NCBI RefSeq assembly: GCF_001469865.1
Contig: NZ_LOPV01000712.1
Coordinates: forward strand, 1 to 37,390
From: Haloferax profundi
Lineage (GTDB): Archaea > Halobacteriota > Halobacteria > Halobacteriales > Haloferacaceae
Direction of reading: 5' to 3'
Length of the DNA: 37,390 bases
Part shown: in pieces, positions 1 to 7,835 of the stretch
Layout of the letters: every line of letters starts with the position of its first letter
How positions within the stretch are numbered: the stretch's first letter is position 1
Translations under genes and position numbers: made by a program
The notes under the pieces: generated by a model
Told to the model about the DNA's origin: nothing
The model's input: only the letters and a program-made list of their open reading frames with translations
The model's database searches: none

Positions 1-453
1 GCCAAAGGGATGCCAGACGACGCCGAGATGTTCTTGACCGAACACGACCCCGGTGAACTCGACATGGCGCGCGACTTCCTCGAACGCGCCGGTCTCGCCG
101 ACGGGACGACGTTCCTCGAAGGTGACGCACTCGAACTGGTCGACTCGGTCGACGGCGAGTTCGACCTCGTGCTGTTCGACCACCAGAAACACCGCTACGC
201 AGAGGCGTTCGACGTGATTCGCGACCGGGTCGCCGTCGGCGGTATCGTCGTCGCCGACAACGTGATGCGCGGTCCCATCGACTTCGGTGCGCTCGTCGAC
301 TGGGGAGAAGGAACTGCGCAGGCACTCGACGGGACGAACGACGACACGCGCGGCATCGCGGCCTACCTCGACGCCGTCCGCGCCGACCCGCGGTACGAGA
401 CCATCGTCCTCCCCGTCGGGAACGGACTCGCGGTCAGTTCCCGTCTGGAGTAG
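1..453 (+). CDS. SAM-dependent O-methyltransferase, 3' part only
   Basis: The reading frame is open from base 1 and ends with TAG at 451-453, so the true start lies outside the window; the ATG at 10 is probably internal. The visible 150 residues match the C-terminal half of class I methyltransferases of the catechol O-methyltransferase-like family 3. An acidic strand-end motif (EGDALELV) is followed by FDLVLFDHQKHRYAEAF, where the metal and SAM-contacting Asp/His/Lys cluster is expected. The strand GGIVVADNVMRG follows and is typical of this family. The SAM-binding glycine loop would lie in the missing part. The substrate cannot be read from the sequence. The gene ends 90 bases before nac and is probably a separate transcript. 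Confidence 0.8.
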   Translation, partial: AKGMPDDAEMFLTEHDPGELDMARDFLERAGLADGTTFLEGDALELVDSVDGEFDLVLFDHQKHRYAEAFDVIRDRVAVGGIVVADNVMRGPIDFGALVDWGEGTAQALDGTNDDTRGIAAYLDAVRADPRYETIVLPVGNGLAVSSRLE

Positions 454-543
454 CGTATTCAGGCTCCGAGGAGGGTCGGATTCGCAGACACGTCGCCAGC
501 GACGTTCGCCACGCTTTTGAGAGGCGACCCCGACCCTTCGGGT

Positions 544-915
544 ATGTTTGGAGGCGGCGGGATGAACCCGCGAAAGATGAAGCAGATGATGAAGCAGATG
601 GGTATCGACGTCACCGAGTTAGACGCCGAGGAAGTCGTCATCAAGACGGCCGACGAGGAACTCGTCTTCTCGGACGCGCAGGTCACGCGCATGGACGCGC
701 AGGGTCAAGAGACCTACCAGATCGTCGGCGAACCCGAGACGCGCGAACTCGGCGCCGGTGACGACGACGCCGAGAGCGACGAGGCAGACGGAGCGATTCC
801 GGAGTCCGACATCGAAATCGTCGCACAGCGTGCCGGCGTCTCGAAGGACGACGCGCGCAAAGCACTCGAGGCCGAAGACGGTGACCTCGCCGCGGCCATC
901 GCACGTCTGGAGTGA
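544..915 (+). CDS. nac: Nascent polypeptide-associated complex protein
   Basis: This 123-residue protein is the archaeal homologue of NAC alpha, which as a homodimer binds ribosomes and shields emerging chains. The N-terminus is Met/Gly-rich ([20 protein letters not shown]). A NAC beta-barrel follows at about residues 20-65 ([20 protein letters not shown]). After an acidic linker comes a UBA domain at about 84-123 ([20 protein letters not shown]). The ATG at 544 was chosen over a TTG 27 bases upstream because a TATA-like CTTTTGA at 514-520 sits about 27 bases before the ATG, fitting a leaderless mRNA, and because the family starts with MFGG. The last four bases overlap the GTG of the tRNA methyltransferase gene, so the two genes form an operon. 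Confidence 0.95.
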   Translation: MFGGGGMNPRKMKQMMKQMGIDVTELDAEEVVIKTADEELVFSDAQVTRMDAQGQETYQIVGEPETRELGAGDDDAESDEADGAIPESDIEIVAQRAGVSKDDARKALEAEDGDLAAAIARLE

Positions 916-1637
916 TACTCCTCGTTCACGGCGACCGAGAGTACCTCCGCGCACCCGGTGAGGAGTTACACACCGACCTCGGGATGCTGACCGTCCCCGA
1001 GGACGTGGAAGCGGGCCAGACGCTCGAAACCCACATCGGCGAAGAGTTCCTCGTCCGCGAACCCCGCGGGCCGGACCTCTTCAACCACTTCGAGCGAACC
1101 GGCGCGCCGATGATGCCGCGGGACATCGGCCTCATCGTCGGCCACACCGGCGTCGCGGCGGGCGAACGCGTCCTCGACGCCGGAACCGGGACGGGCGTCC
1201 TGTCGGCGTACCTCGGCCGACTCGGCGTCGACGTGACGACGTTCGAGCGAAACGCCGACTTCGCCGACGTCGCGCGCGAGAACATGCGACTCGCAGGCGT
1301 CGAAGAACGAGTCGACGTTCGGACTGGCGACATCACCGACGAACTGGACGCCCTCCGCGAAGACGACTTCGACGTGCTCACTCTCGACACGGAGAACGCA
1401 CCAGAAGTCGTCCGCGAGGCACCCGACCTGCTCGTGACGGGTGGCTACGTCGCCGTCTACTCACCCTTTGTCGAAGGGACGCGCGCGACAGTCGAAGCGG
1501 CGCGCGAAGCGGGACTCTCGGACGTGGAGACGTTCGAGACAATCCAGCGACACATGGACTTCGGTGAACGCGGGTCGCGCCCGTCTACTGCCGGTGTCGG
1601 CCACACTGGCTATCTCGTCTTCGCTCGCAACGAGTAA
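912..1637 (+). CDS. trmI: tRNA (adenine-N1)-methyltransferase, TrmI family
   Basis: This 241-residue class I SAM methyltransferase probably makes 1-methyladenosine in the T-loop region of tRNA (positions 57/58 in archaeal TrmI enzymes). An N-terminal beta domain precedes the segment [20 protein letters not shown], which corresponds to the TrmI region leading into the SAM fold. Motif I is [15 protein letters not shown] at residues 88-102, and an acidic residue after the next strand (TTFERNADF) would hold the ribose of [19 protein letters not shown] resembles the catalytic motif IV region. The start is a GTG overlapping the nac stop by four bases (GTGA), so translation is probably coupled. Older annotations sometimes call such proteins protein-isoaspartate methyltransferase-like; the length and the [10 protein letters not shown] segment favour TrmI. 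Confidence 0.85.
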   Translation: MILLVHGDREYLRAPGEELHTDLGMLTVPEDVEAGQTLETHIGEEFLVREPRGPDLFNHFERTGAPMMPRDIGLIVGHTGVAAGERVLDAGTGTGVLSAYLGRLGVDVTTFERNADFADVARENMRLAGVEERVDVRTGDITDELDALREDDFDVLTLDTENAPEVVREAPDLLVTGGYVAVYSPFVEGTRATVEAAREAGLSDVETFETIQRHMDFGERGSRPSTAGVGHTGYLVFARNE

Positions 1638-1669
1638 CCGGCAGGATATCGGCGCGCGACGCAGAGGCC

Positions 1670-2245
1670 TCACTCCATGCGCCGAATCACGCGGAACAAC
1701 TCTTCTCTGAACCGTTCCGGGTCGATGGCGTCGTGGAGTGCGTCGGCTATCTCACCATCACCGTCGACGACTTCTCGGGGGTACGCACCGCCCAGCAACA
1801 GGTACTCACCATCGGTGGGTGTGACTGCGAGGTAGGCGTCCGCCGCGAGTCGAACCCCGGCCAGTGTGACCGTCGTGTCGTAGCGGATGACGTCTGCTTC
1901 ACCGTCGCGCACCGCGAGTGTGCGAGTCCAACTTCGGTGTACGTCCGAAAATCCACGTTCGGCGAGTCGGTCTTCGAATCCCGAGGCAGCGCCGCTGACG
2001 ACCAGTCGCGTGAGCGCCTTCGAAGGCGGCGTCCGTGGCCGAACTTCCAGACGGGTGGCGAAGAGGAAGCGCCACGGTTCGTCGGCGATGGCAGGAATGC
2101 GTTCTCGAATCGTCGCGTCCTCGTAGATGACGGTCCGGGCGAGGACGTGGATGAACCCGAGTTCGAACGGGCGGTCGGTCGATTCGTCGACGCGGACCCA
2201 CCCCTCGAGCGAAGGGAGTGTGGGCGGAGGTGGCACATCGGCCAT
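1670..2245 (-). CDS. Conserved haloarchaeal protein of unknown function
   Basis: The 191-residue protein is not one I can assign to a named family. It begins with a Pro-rich stretch (MADVPPPPTLPSLEGWVRV) and continues as a mixed alpha/beta protein with no signal peptide, membrane segment or cysteine motif. The C-terminus is helical (RFREELFRVIRRME). A GTG nine bases upstream would add three residues; the ATG at 2245 is preferred because a TATA-like CTTTTTC near 2270 lies about 26 bases before it. It converges with trmI (33-base gap) and its 5' side lies 40 bases from the end of tfs, which is also on the minus strand. The acidic composition and codon usage match its neighbours, so it is very likely a real gene. 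Confidence 0.75.
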   Translation of the reverse strand: MADVPPPPTLPSLEGWVRVDESTDRPFELGFIHVLARTVIYEDATIRERIPAIADEPWRFLFATRLEVRPRTPPSKALTRLVVSGAASGFEDRLAERGFSDVHRSWTRTLAVRDGEADVIRYDTTVTLAGVRLAADAYLAVTPTDGEYLLLGGAYPREVVDGDGEIADALHDAIDPERFREELFRVIRRME

Positions 2246-2285
2246 AACCCCCACTACGGACGGAGAGAGGAAAAAGGCGAACCGC

Positions 2286-2606
2286 TCAGTGGTCGTCTTC
2301 GCGCCACTTGTGGTCGCACTCGACGCAAGTGAAAAAGCGCGTCTCGGACTCGTCGGCAGAGCGAATCTGCTTCATCTCGTAGCGTGCTACGTCGTGGCCA
2401 CAACTCGGGCAGATGGCCTTCGTCGTCGGACCAATCTCGCCGGCGTCGACGTCGGACATGTCGACGACTTCGCTCGACTCTTGGCCCTCGGTGGTGACCA
2501 TCGTCTTCTCTTTCTCGCTGTCGCGTGCTTTCTCGTGGCCGTTCGCGCAGACCCAGACACCGTCCTGCGGTGTCATGAGGGACCCGCATTCGTCGCAGAA
2601 CTCCAT
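2286..2606 (-). CDS. tfs: Transcription factor S (TFIIS/RPB12.6-like cleavage factor)
   Basis: This 106-residue protein is archaeal TFS, which rescues backtracked RNA polymerase by stimulating cleavage of the transcript 3' end in the active site. Two zinc ribbons are visible: an N-terminal one with C4, C7, C20 and H24 or a nearby ligand, and a C-terminal one with C66, C69, C94 and C97. The tip of the second ribbon carries RSADE, whose Asp85 and Glu86 are the acidic pair that enters the polymerase active centre. A linker of about 40 polar residues joins them, as is usual. A TATA-like CTTAAG lies at about 2630-2636, 26-30 bases before the ATG, suggesting a leaderless transcript. Confidence 0.95.
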   Translation of the reverse strand: MEFCDECGSLMTPQDGVWVCANGHEKARDSEKEKTMVTTEGQESSEVVDMSDVDAGEIGPTTKAICPSCGHDVARYEMKQIRSADESETRFFTCVECDHKWREDDH

Positions 2607-2695
2607 GATAGTACGTCCTACCGCTTGAGGAACTTAAGCGTCCGGATTACGTCGTCGGAAAAGGGTGTTCGGGTGGGGACCGATGGCAGTAACGC

Positions 2696-2953
2696 TCAGG
2701 CGTCGCCGTCCGACTGACCCGGTTCGCCGACTGCCTCGATGGGCATCGCCATGTTGAGTTCGTAGTACAGTTCTCTCGAATCGGCGAACTCGTCGGTGAA
2801 ACACCCACGGATAACCTCACCTAAGTCAGCGTTTCCGTCGGCGAGCAGGACGGTCACACCGTCGAACGCGGCGGCGGCGTCCCGTCGAGTGGTCGGGTAG
2901 GTGATACCCTCTAAGACGGGTTCGACACGACTCAGTTTGATTCTGTCCTGCAT
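2696..2953 (-). CDS. Small DUF5789-like haloarchaeal protein
   Basis: This 85-residue protein resembles, from memory, the haloarchaeal DUF5789 family of small proteins of unknown function. The family pattern is an N-terminal basic/hydrophobic helix (VEPVLEGITYPTTRRDA), a short beta hairpin (VTVLLADGNADLGEVI) and a helix with a Glu-Leu-Tyr cluster (ADSRELYYELNMAMP). No cysteines or membrane segments are present. The ATG is supported by a CTAAATAC box at 2975-2982. The gene is divergent from the chemotaxis transducer across 175 bases. Function is unknown; the family name is moderately certain. Confidence 0.7.
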   Translation of the reverse strand: MQDRIKLSRVEPVLEGITYPTTRRDAAAAFDGVTVLLADGNADLGEVIRGCFTDEFADSRELYYELNMAMPIEAVGEPGQSDGDA

Positions 2954-2974
2954 GATTATTCATTATACATTCGA

Positions 2975-2982
2975 GTATTTAG
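2975..2982 (-). promoter_or_regulatory. TATA box for the DUF5789-like gene
   Basis: CTAAATAC on the minus strand, centred about 25 bases upstream of the ATG at 2953. This is the usual spacing for a haloarchaeal leaderless transcript. Confidence 0.6.
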
Positions 2983-3094
2983 CCGTAGCAGGACGTGTGC
3001 TACCACACGTCTGCGATGTACCAGTTACAGCCCACCTGCGTCGAGACCACCTCGTCCATGCGCCAATATCGTTCGTGATAGACGGCGTGTAGGC

Positions 3095-3101
3095 TTTATT
3101 A
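3095..3101 (+). promoter_or_regulatory. TATA box for the chemotaxis transducer gene
   Basis: TTTATTA on the plus strand, centred about 31 bases before the ATG at 3129, predicting a leader of only a few bases. It is divergent to the promoter at 2975-2982, with about 110 bases between the two boxes. Confidence 0.6.
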
Positions 3102-3128
3102 GACCCGTTTTCGTGGGCATCGGTAGAC

Positions 3129-4472
3129 ATGCAGGCACACGAGAACCGGGCTGGACTGGGCTGGGAACCCAGCGATTCACTGGGCGAGGCGGCACGCCTC
3201 GAAGCTGAGCGGGACTTCTGGAAAGGACTGTTCGAACAGGTCATCGCCAACGTTCCCGAACCGATGTTCGCGGTCGATTCGACCGGACACCTGACGCACA
3301 TCAACGAATACGCGACCGATGCGTACGGCCTCGACCCGAAGACTGACGTCGGCAAGCGCGGCATCGACGCGTTCGGCACGGAAGGGAAAGACGAGATTCT
3401 GGCGACGAAGATTGCACGAACCGACCAGGTCATCCGCGAAGACGAGTACCGCGGCGTCCAGACGAACGACGGGATGCTCTGGGTGCGGGCGATGGGGACG
3501 CCGCTGTACGCCCCAGATGGCGAAGTCGTCGGCGCAGTCGAACTCACCACCGAGACGACCGAGATGGTCGAAAAGAACCAACTGATGAGTGAGGCACAAG
3601 AGCAGGTCTCCGAAGAAGTCTCCGCGTCTATCGACCGGGCGATGGCCTCGGCAGACGACGTCTCCGAGAGCGTGACCGCCGCGAACGAAATCGCGAGTCA
3701 GCAAGCCGAGGCGATGGAAGAGGTCTCTGGTGAAGTCGGGTCGCTGTCGGCGACAGTCGAAGAGATTGCGGCCAGTGCCGACGAAATCAACAGACAGAGC
3801 ACCGAAGCACAGCGTCTCGCAGAGGAGTCCCGCGAAGACGGCGAAGTCGCCGCCGAGGCGATGGACCGCGTCGCAGAAGGTGGCGAACACGTCGCCGACC
3901 GAACGCACGAACTCGCCGAACACATCGAGGAAATCGGTGAAATCATCGAGGTCATCAACGACATCGCCGACCAGACGAACATCCTCGCCCTGAACGCCAA
4001 CATCGAAGCGGCCCGCGCCGGCGACGCCGGTGCCGGATTCGCCGTCGTCGCAGACGAGGTGAAGTCGCTCGCGAACGAGGTCCAATCCGAGTCCGAACGC
4101 ATCGAGGAGATTATCAGCGAGACGCGCGACGACGCCACCGAGACTGTCGCCGGTATCGAATCACTCACCGAAGACGTCCGCGACGGCGCAGAACGCATCG
4201 ACACCCTCATCGAGAATCAGACCGAGATTGCCGCGACGATTCGGGAAGCGGCGACAGGCATGGACGACATCGCGGACGCCACCGACGACCAGGCGGTCCG
4301 CACCGAAGAAGTCGCCAGCATGGTCGACAACGCGTTCCAACAGTCGACCGACGTGCAAGAAGAGACGACTGCCGCAGTCGCCGCGAACGACACCCAAATC
4401 CAAATCGTGGCCGAGATTTCGGAGTCAGTTCGTGACCTCGAAGCGGCGATGGCCGCCATCGAAGACCGCTGA
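3129..4472 (+). CDS. Soluble PAS-domain chemotaxis transducer (Htr/MCP)
   Basis: This 447-residue protein is a cytoplasmic methyl-accepting chemotaxis transducer; no membrane segment is present. A PAS domain spans about residues 33-143 (FAVDSTGHLTHINEYATDAY at its start) and should sense an internal ligand, redox state or light through a cofactor. The rest is a long alanine/glutamate-rich coiled coil. The signalling tip that contacts CheA and CheW lies at about 274-312 (IADQTNILALNANIEAARAG followed by DAGAGFAVVADEVKSLA). Glu/Gln pairs on both flanks (for example around 205-225 and 400-440) could be methylation sites. No chemotaxis genes are adjacent, so it probably feeds a distant che cluster. 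The stimulus cannot be predicted. Confidence 0.93.
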   Translation: MQAHENRAGLGWEPSDSLGEAARLEAERDFWKGLFEQVIANVPEPMFAVDSTGHLTHINEYATDAYGLDPKTDVGKRGIDAFGTEGKDEILATKIARTDQVIREDEYRGVQTNDGMLWVRAMGTPLYAPDGEVVGAVELTTETTEMVEKNQLMSEAQEQVSEEVSASIDRAMASADDVSESVTAANEIASQQAEAMEEVSGEVGSLSATVEEIAASADEINRQSTEAQRLAEESREDGEVAAEAMDRVAEGGEHVADRTHELAEHIEEIGEIIEVINDIADQTNILALNANIEAARAGDAGAGFAVVADEVKSLANEVQSESERIEEIISETRDDATETVAGIESLTEDVRDGAERIDTLIENQTEIAATIREAATGMDDIADATDDQAVRTEEVASMVDNAFQQSTDVQEETTAAVAANDTQIQIVAEISESVRDLEAAMAAIEDR

Positions 4473-4488
4473 AACGGCGTCGGCCGTC

Positions 4489-5262
4489 TTATTCGAAGTC
4501 CGGGTCGCGCTTTTCGAGGAACGCGTCCATCCCTTCGCGCTGGTCGTGCGTGCCGAACAGACCACTCCAGACGCGGGCCTCGAAGTCGAGAGCGGCGTCG
4601 CGGGGCGCGTCGTGCGACATGTTGATTGCTGCCTTCGCCGCCGCGAGTGCGTGTCGGGGCTTCGCGGCGAGGTCCGCAGCGAGTTCTTCGACGTGTGAGT
4701 CGAGTTGGTCGTGTGCGACGACTTCGCCGACGATGCCGTACTCGTGGGCGTCGCTCGCGTCGACGCGTTCGCCGAAGAAGATGAGTCGACGTGCGAGTTC
4801 GTCGCCGACGAGCGTCGGCAGACGGATACTGCCGCCCCATCCCGGCATGATGCCGAGGTCGATCTCGGTCTGACCGAGGAGTGCGCGCTCGGACGCGACA
4901 CGGAGGTCACAGGCGAGTGCGAACTCCATCCCACCACCGAAGGCGTACCCGTTGATTGCTGCGACGGTCGGTGCCGGGAACTCTTCGAGACGCGAGGCGA
5001 TGCGGTGGCCCTGTTCGGCGTACTTCTGTGCATCGGGCGTCCCGATGTCCTTCATGTAGCTGATGTCTGCGCCCGCGATGAACGCCTTGTCACCGGCCCC
5101 GGTGAGGACGAGGACGCGCGCGCCCTGTTCTTCGGCCTCGTCGAGCGCCTCTTCGAGGGCGTCGAGCGTGTCCGTGTTGAGGGCGTTCATCCGGTCCGGT
5201 CGGTCGATGGTGATGGTGGCAACGTCGTCGTCCCAGTCGAGTCGGAGTGTTTCCCAGCTCAT
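4489..5262 (-). CDS. Enoyl-CoA hydratase/isomerase family protein
   Basis: This 257-residue crotonase-fold enzyme probably adds water to 2-enoyl-CoA in fatty acid or branched-chain acid oxidation. The CoA-binding and oxyanion-hole segments are clear: KAFIAGADISYM at 59-70 and NGYAFGGGMEFALACDLRVA from 104. Both general acid/base glutamates of true hydratases are present, Glu113 (GGGMEFA) and Glu133 (GQTEIDLG), followed by PGWGGSIRLP. This argues for hydratase rather than another crotonase activity. A GTG 12 bases upstream could add MASA; the ATG at 5262 is preferred by family length. A TTAATCATT-like TATA lies near 5290-5300. The gene converges on the transducer with a 16-base gap. Confidence 0.9.
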   Translation of the reverse strand: MSWETLRLDWDDDVATITIDRPDRMNALNTDTLDALEEALDEAEEQGARVLVLTGAGDKAFIAGADISYMKDIGTPDAQKYAEQGHRIASRLEEFPAPTVAAINGYAFGGGMEFALACDLRVASERALLGQTEIDLGIMPGWGGSIRLPTLVGDELARRLIFFGERVDASDAHEYGIVGEVVAHDQLDSHVEELAADLAAKPRHALAAAKAAINMSHDAPRDAALDFEARVWSGLFGTHDQREGMDAFLEKRDPDFE

Positions 5263-5363
5263 GGCAGAGGCCACGGGTGGTGGAGGGATAATGATTAACG
5301 ATTGGGCCCCTCTGCTGGAGATTCCAGAACAACGTTATACTTCCTCCGTCGAATCGTCCGAGT

Positions 5364-5864
5364 ATGACGCTCTCCGACGAGGCGAAAGAACGACTCGCCG
5401 ACATCGTCCGCCTCCAACCGACGAAGAACAAGGAGTTGCAGGACCGGTGGGACCTCGAAAGCGGCAGCGAGGTCCATCAGTATCTCGAATCTGACCTGAA
5501 GGACTACTACTACCGGGACGACAACAGTCTCATCCGCGCGACGGCAGAGGCCGCAGAACTCGTCGGCGTCGAACCCGGCGTCGAGAGCGACGGCGACGAA
5601 GAGTCGGTGCCGAGCGTCATCCGCGTCCCCACCCTCGAAGCCCGCGTCTTCGAAGTCGTCGCCGGCCCCGACGAGCGCTCCGAGAGCGTCGTGAGCGTCC
5701 TCAACAAACTCCGCGACGCGTTCGACGTCGACCCGGACGTAGACGACGTTCGCCGGGCACTCCAGAGTCTCCGTCGAAAAGGCGTCGTCGAAGTCGTCTA
5801 CCGAACGGTGCCGACGTTCAAGCTCGCCGTCGAACGCGACGATGTGGACGTCGAAGTCGTTTGA
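5364..5864 (+). CDS. DUF5797-like haloarchaeal protein with winged-helix character
   Basis: This 166-residue protein resembles what haloarchaeal genomes list as DUF5797 (from memory). The N-terminal 60 residues (LSDEAKERLADIVRLQPTKN then ELQDRWDLESGSEVHQYLES) look like a helix-turn-helix segment. The C-terminal part contains a second helical/winged region with DDVRRALQSLRRKGVVEVVY, ending in beta strands. This suggests a small DNA- or RNA-binding protein, but function is unproven. A GTTATAC box at 5334-5340 lies about 27 bases before the ATG, so the mRNA is probably leaderless. It is divergent from the enoyl-CoA hydratase gene. Confidence 0.78.
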   Translation: MTLSDEAKERLADIVRLQPTKNKELQDRWDLESGSEVHQYLESDLKDYYYRDDNSLIRATAEAAELVGVEPGVESDGDEESVPSVIRVPTLEARVFEVVAGPDERSESVVSVLNKLRDAFDVDPDVDDVRRALQSLRRKGVVEVVYRTVPTFKLAVERDDVDVEVV

Positions 5865-5906
5865 ACTCGGCACATACACTGTCGGGTTCGCGTTCTCACA
5901 CTCGGG

Positions 5907-6062
5907 TCACGACCGGTAGGCGTGCAACGCGACCAGAAAGACCAACAGGAGTGGAATGAGGGACACTGCGGCGTCGAGCGGCACCAAGAGCAAGACTATC
6001 GAAGACACGACGACGCATTCGAGCGCGACGACGACACTGATGACTTCGGCTGGATTGGGCAT
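5907..6062 (-). CDS. Small two-helix membrane protein
   Basis: A 51-residue protein starting MPNPAEVISVVVALECVVVS and made almost entirely of two hydrophobic stretches: residues 7-28 and 31-48, separated by a Pro-Leu-Asp turn and ending in HAYRS. The frame is open much further upstream, but upstream of the ATG at 6062 the translation is low-complexity and overlaps the DUF5787 gene antisense-free reading, so the short version is preferred. It lies 61 bases downstream of the DUF5787-type gene on the same strand and could be cotranscribed; a TTTAATC box near 6107-6113 could also give its own transcript with a leader of about 20 bases. Function unknown. Confidence 0.55.
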   Translation of the reverse strand: MPNPAEVISVVVALECVVVSSIVLLLVPLDAAVSLIPLLLVFLVALHAYRS

Positions 6063-6123
6063 CTTCTGAACGCCGTCTCTAGGGTGACGCTTTCTCGCAG
6101 TGGTGATTAAATTGATGGCTGGA

Positions 6124-7119
6124 TTACATTTCGTGACCGTCGTCACGTTCGATGTCCTCGAAGACTCGCTTTCGGGCACGCTCCCTCCGCGATTCGAGAA
6201 TCCGTCGGAGACCCTTTCCCGGGCCACCCTCGATAGGCCACCCTCTCGTCCGCCACGCGGGCGGTTCGGGTTCGAACGACGAACACGAGTGAGCACACTC
6301 GCGTTGACTCTGGTAGCAGTCTTTGGCTCCACATCGTGGCACGAGTGCCATTCCTCGCCGACGCAGTTCGAAGTGTCGGCAGTCGGGGCGCATCGTATCG
6401 AGATACGTCCGCCAGCCCCGGTCGTAGGCCCGTTCGGCGAGGACGAGTCGCCGACGAGCGTCGGCGTCGTCGGGCGTGAGTTTACTCGGGTGCCACAGCA
6501 CTTCGGTCGACTCGTCACCGACCGAGAGGATGCCGACTTCGACCGGCAAATCCTCCAAGAGCGCGGGTTGGACGCGGTCCCCAGTCGCTTCCGTTGCGAC
6601 CCACACTTCGTCGGCGAGTGCTCGCGACACGTCGTGTTCTAACTGGTCGGCGAGGGCGCGGGCGGCGGAGGCGTCGAGGTTCGGTTTGTTCTCGATGGCG
6701 ACGATTCGTTCGACCCAGTCGGGGTACGGTGCGGTCTGTTTGTACTCGACGCGATTGCGTGACCCACGGCGTTTCTCCACCAAGTCGAGACCCGCCGCAC
6801 GGTGGACTGCCGGGACGACGTGTCGCCACGGGAAGTCGGGTTCCGGAATCGCGTCGCGGTACCACTGCCAGTCGGCGGGAGCGTGGCGGACGACACGCAA
6901 GAGGTCAGAGTCGAACCCGTCGGTCGAGAGGGCGTAGCGCGCGGCGAACGCGTCGGGGTCGACTTCGACGACGACGGTGTCCCAGCGCCGGTTTCGCGTC
7001 CCGAGTTGGCGGGCGACTATCGCGGGGCGCGGACCGTCGGGGTGCCACGCGCGCTCTGCCCAGCGGCAGACGCGGAGTTCGAAGGCGAACTCCGGGTCAC
7101 GGTCGGCGGTGTCGCTCAC
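6124..7119 (-). CDS. DUF5787-like protein with PD-(D/E)XK-type core and Cys cluster
   Basis: This 331-residue soluble protein corresponds, from memory, to the haloarchaeal DUF5787 family. Residues 133-145 read PDWVERIVAIENK, a good match to the PD-x(n)-(D/E)-x-K nuclease core (Asp134, Glu143, Lys145), followed by a helix with Gln159 (ALADQLEHDV) where motif IV of RecB/Cas4-type nucleases sits. There is one N-terminal cysteine (C18, ELRVCRWAE) and a C-terminal cluster at C247, C263, C268, C275 and C279. That arrangement recalls the iron-sulfur-stapled nucleases (Cas4, AddB), although spacings differ. The first 110 residues also look like a winged-helix region. The start is a GTG at 7119 with no better ATG nearby. 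Nuclease function is inference only. Confidence 0.75.
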   Translation of the reverse strand: MSDTADRDPEFAFELRVCRWAERAWHPDGPRPAIVARQLGTRNRRWDTVVVEVDPDAFAARYALSTDGFDSDLLRVVRHAPADWQWYRDAIPEPDFPWRHVVPAVHRAAGLDLVEKRRGSRNRVEYKQTAPYPDWVERIVAIENKPNLDASAARALADQLEHDVSRALADEVWVATEATGDRVQPALLEDLPVEVGILSVGDESTEVLWHPSKLTPDDADARRRLVLAERAYDRGWRTYLDTMRPDCRHFELRRRGMALVPRCGAKDCYQSQRECAHSCSSFEPEPPAWRTRGWPIEGGPGKGLRRILESRRERARKRVFEDIERDDGHEM

Positions 7120-7220
7120 GACAGGGACTCAGTGTGGGGGACGGAAGGCGTTTCGGTCCACGGAGAGACAGAGCTATCGCTACCTCTCCGGGGGCCGACA
7201 GACAGGTCGTGTGACCTGCG

Positions 7221-7676
7221 TTACTTCAGGTACTTGTGTTCGCCTTCGTTCCGCGCGGCGAGTTCGTCGAGGAAGTCGTGTGCTCTTTCGAATATCTCGC
7301 GCGGACCATCCTGCGTGATGGTGTTGATGGCCTGTTCGTAGTCGCGCCACTGCAAGTCGCGGTGTTCCGTCGAGAGTTCCGCGGACGCTTCGAACGAGCG
7401 CGCGATGAACAGGTGAACTGTCTTGTGAATGGTCGTACCGTTCGCTTCGAAGACGTAGCTGTAGTCTTCGCGGAAGCCGTCGATGAGACGGAAATCGTCG
7501 ATTCCCGCCTCCTCTTTGACTTCCCTGATTGCCGTTTGCTGGAGCTCCTCGTTCCCCTCGACCCCGCCTTTTGGGAACTCCCAGTCCCCGGGACGGCTCT
7601 TCAGGAGTAAGTACTCCCTCCGGCCGCGGGTGTCGCGGAAGAGGATGGCACCAGCGCTGACCGCTTCGACTGCCAT
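7221..7676 (-). CDS. Nudix hydrolase, Ap4A hydrolase-like
   Basis: This 151-residue protein has a perfect Nudix box, G37-x5-E43-x7-R51-E52-V-K-E55-E56-A-G58-I59. It is preceded by GDWEFPKGG, which is typical of diadenosine tetraphosphate hydrolases and their relatives. The enzyme should cleave a nucleoside diphosphate linked to another moiety, using a divalent metal held by the box glutamates; removal of dinucleotide alarmones is the most likely role. The ATG at 7676 is chosen over a GTG 21 bases upstream because a CTTAAAG box near 7700-7706 lies about 27 bases before it. The gene is divergent from the uS10-like gene. Confidence 0.9.
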   Translation of the reverse strand: MAVEAVSAGAILFRDTRGRREYLLLKSRPGDWEFPKGGVEGNEELQQTAIREVKEEAGIDDFRLIDGFREDYSYVFEANGTTIHKTVHLFIARSFEASAELSTEHRDLQWRDYEQAINTITQDGPREIFERAHDFLDELAARNEGEHKYLK

Positions 7677-7835
7677 TACCCGAAATAAATGTGCCACCCT
7701 TTAAGAGGGTATCGGAGGATGTACCCTGTTCACACGGTCGTTCGTTCGGGTTCCCCGTGGGAGTGTGTGCCTCCCCACGTCCGTGTAGATGCGCTTTTAC
7801 CGTCGGAGCATCCAACACACTGGTAGTACCCAGCT

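Noticed and set aside
5907-6518. A 203-residue version of the small membrane protein
   Set aside because: Most of the extra N-terminal sequence overlaps the DUF5787-type gene in another frame and is basic low-complexity; only the last 51 residues look like a protein.
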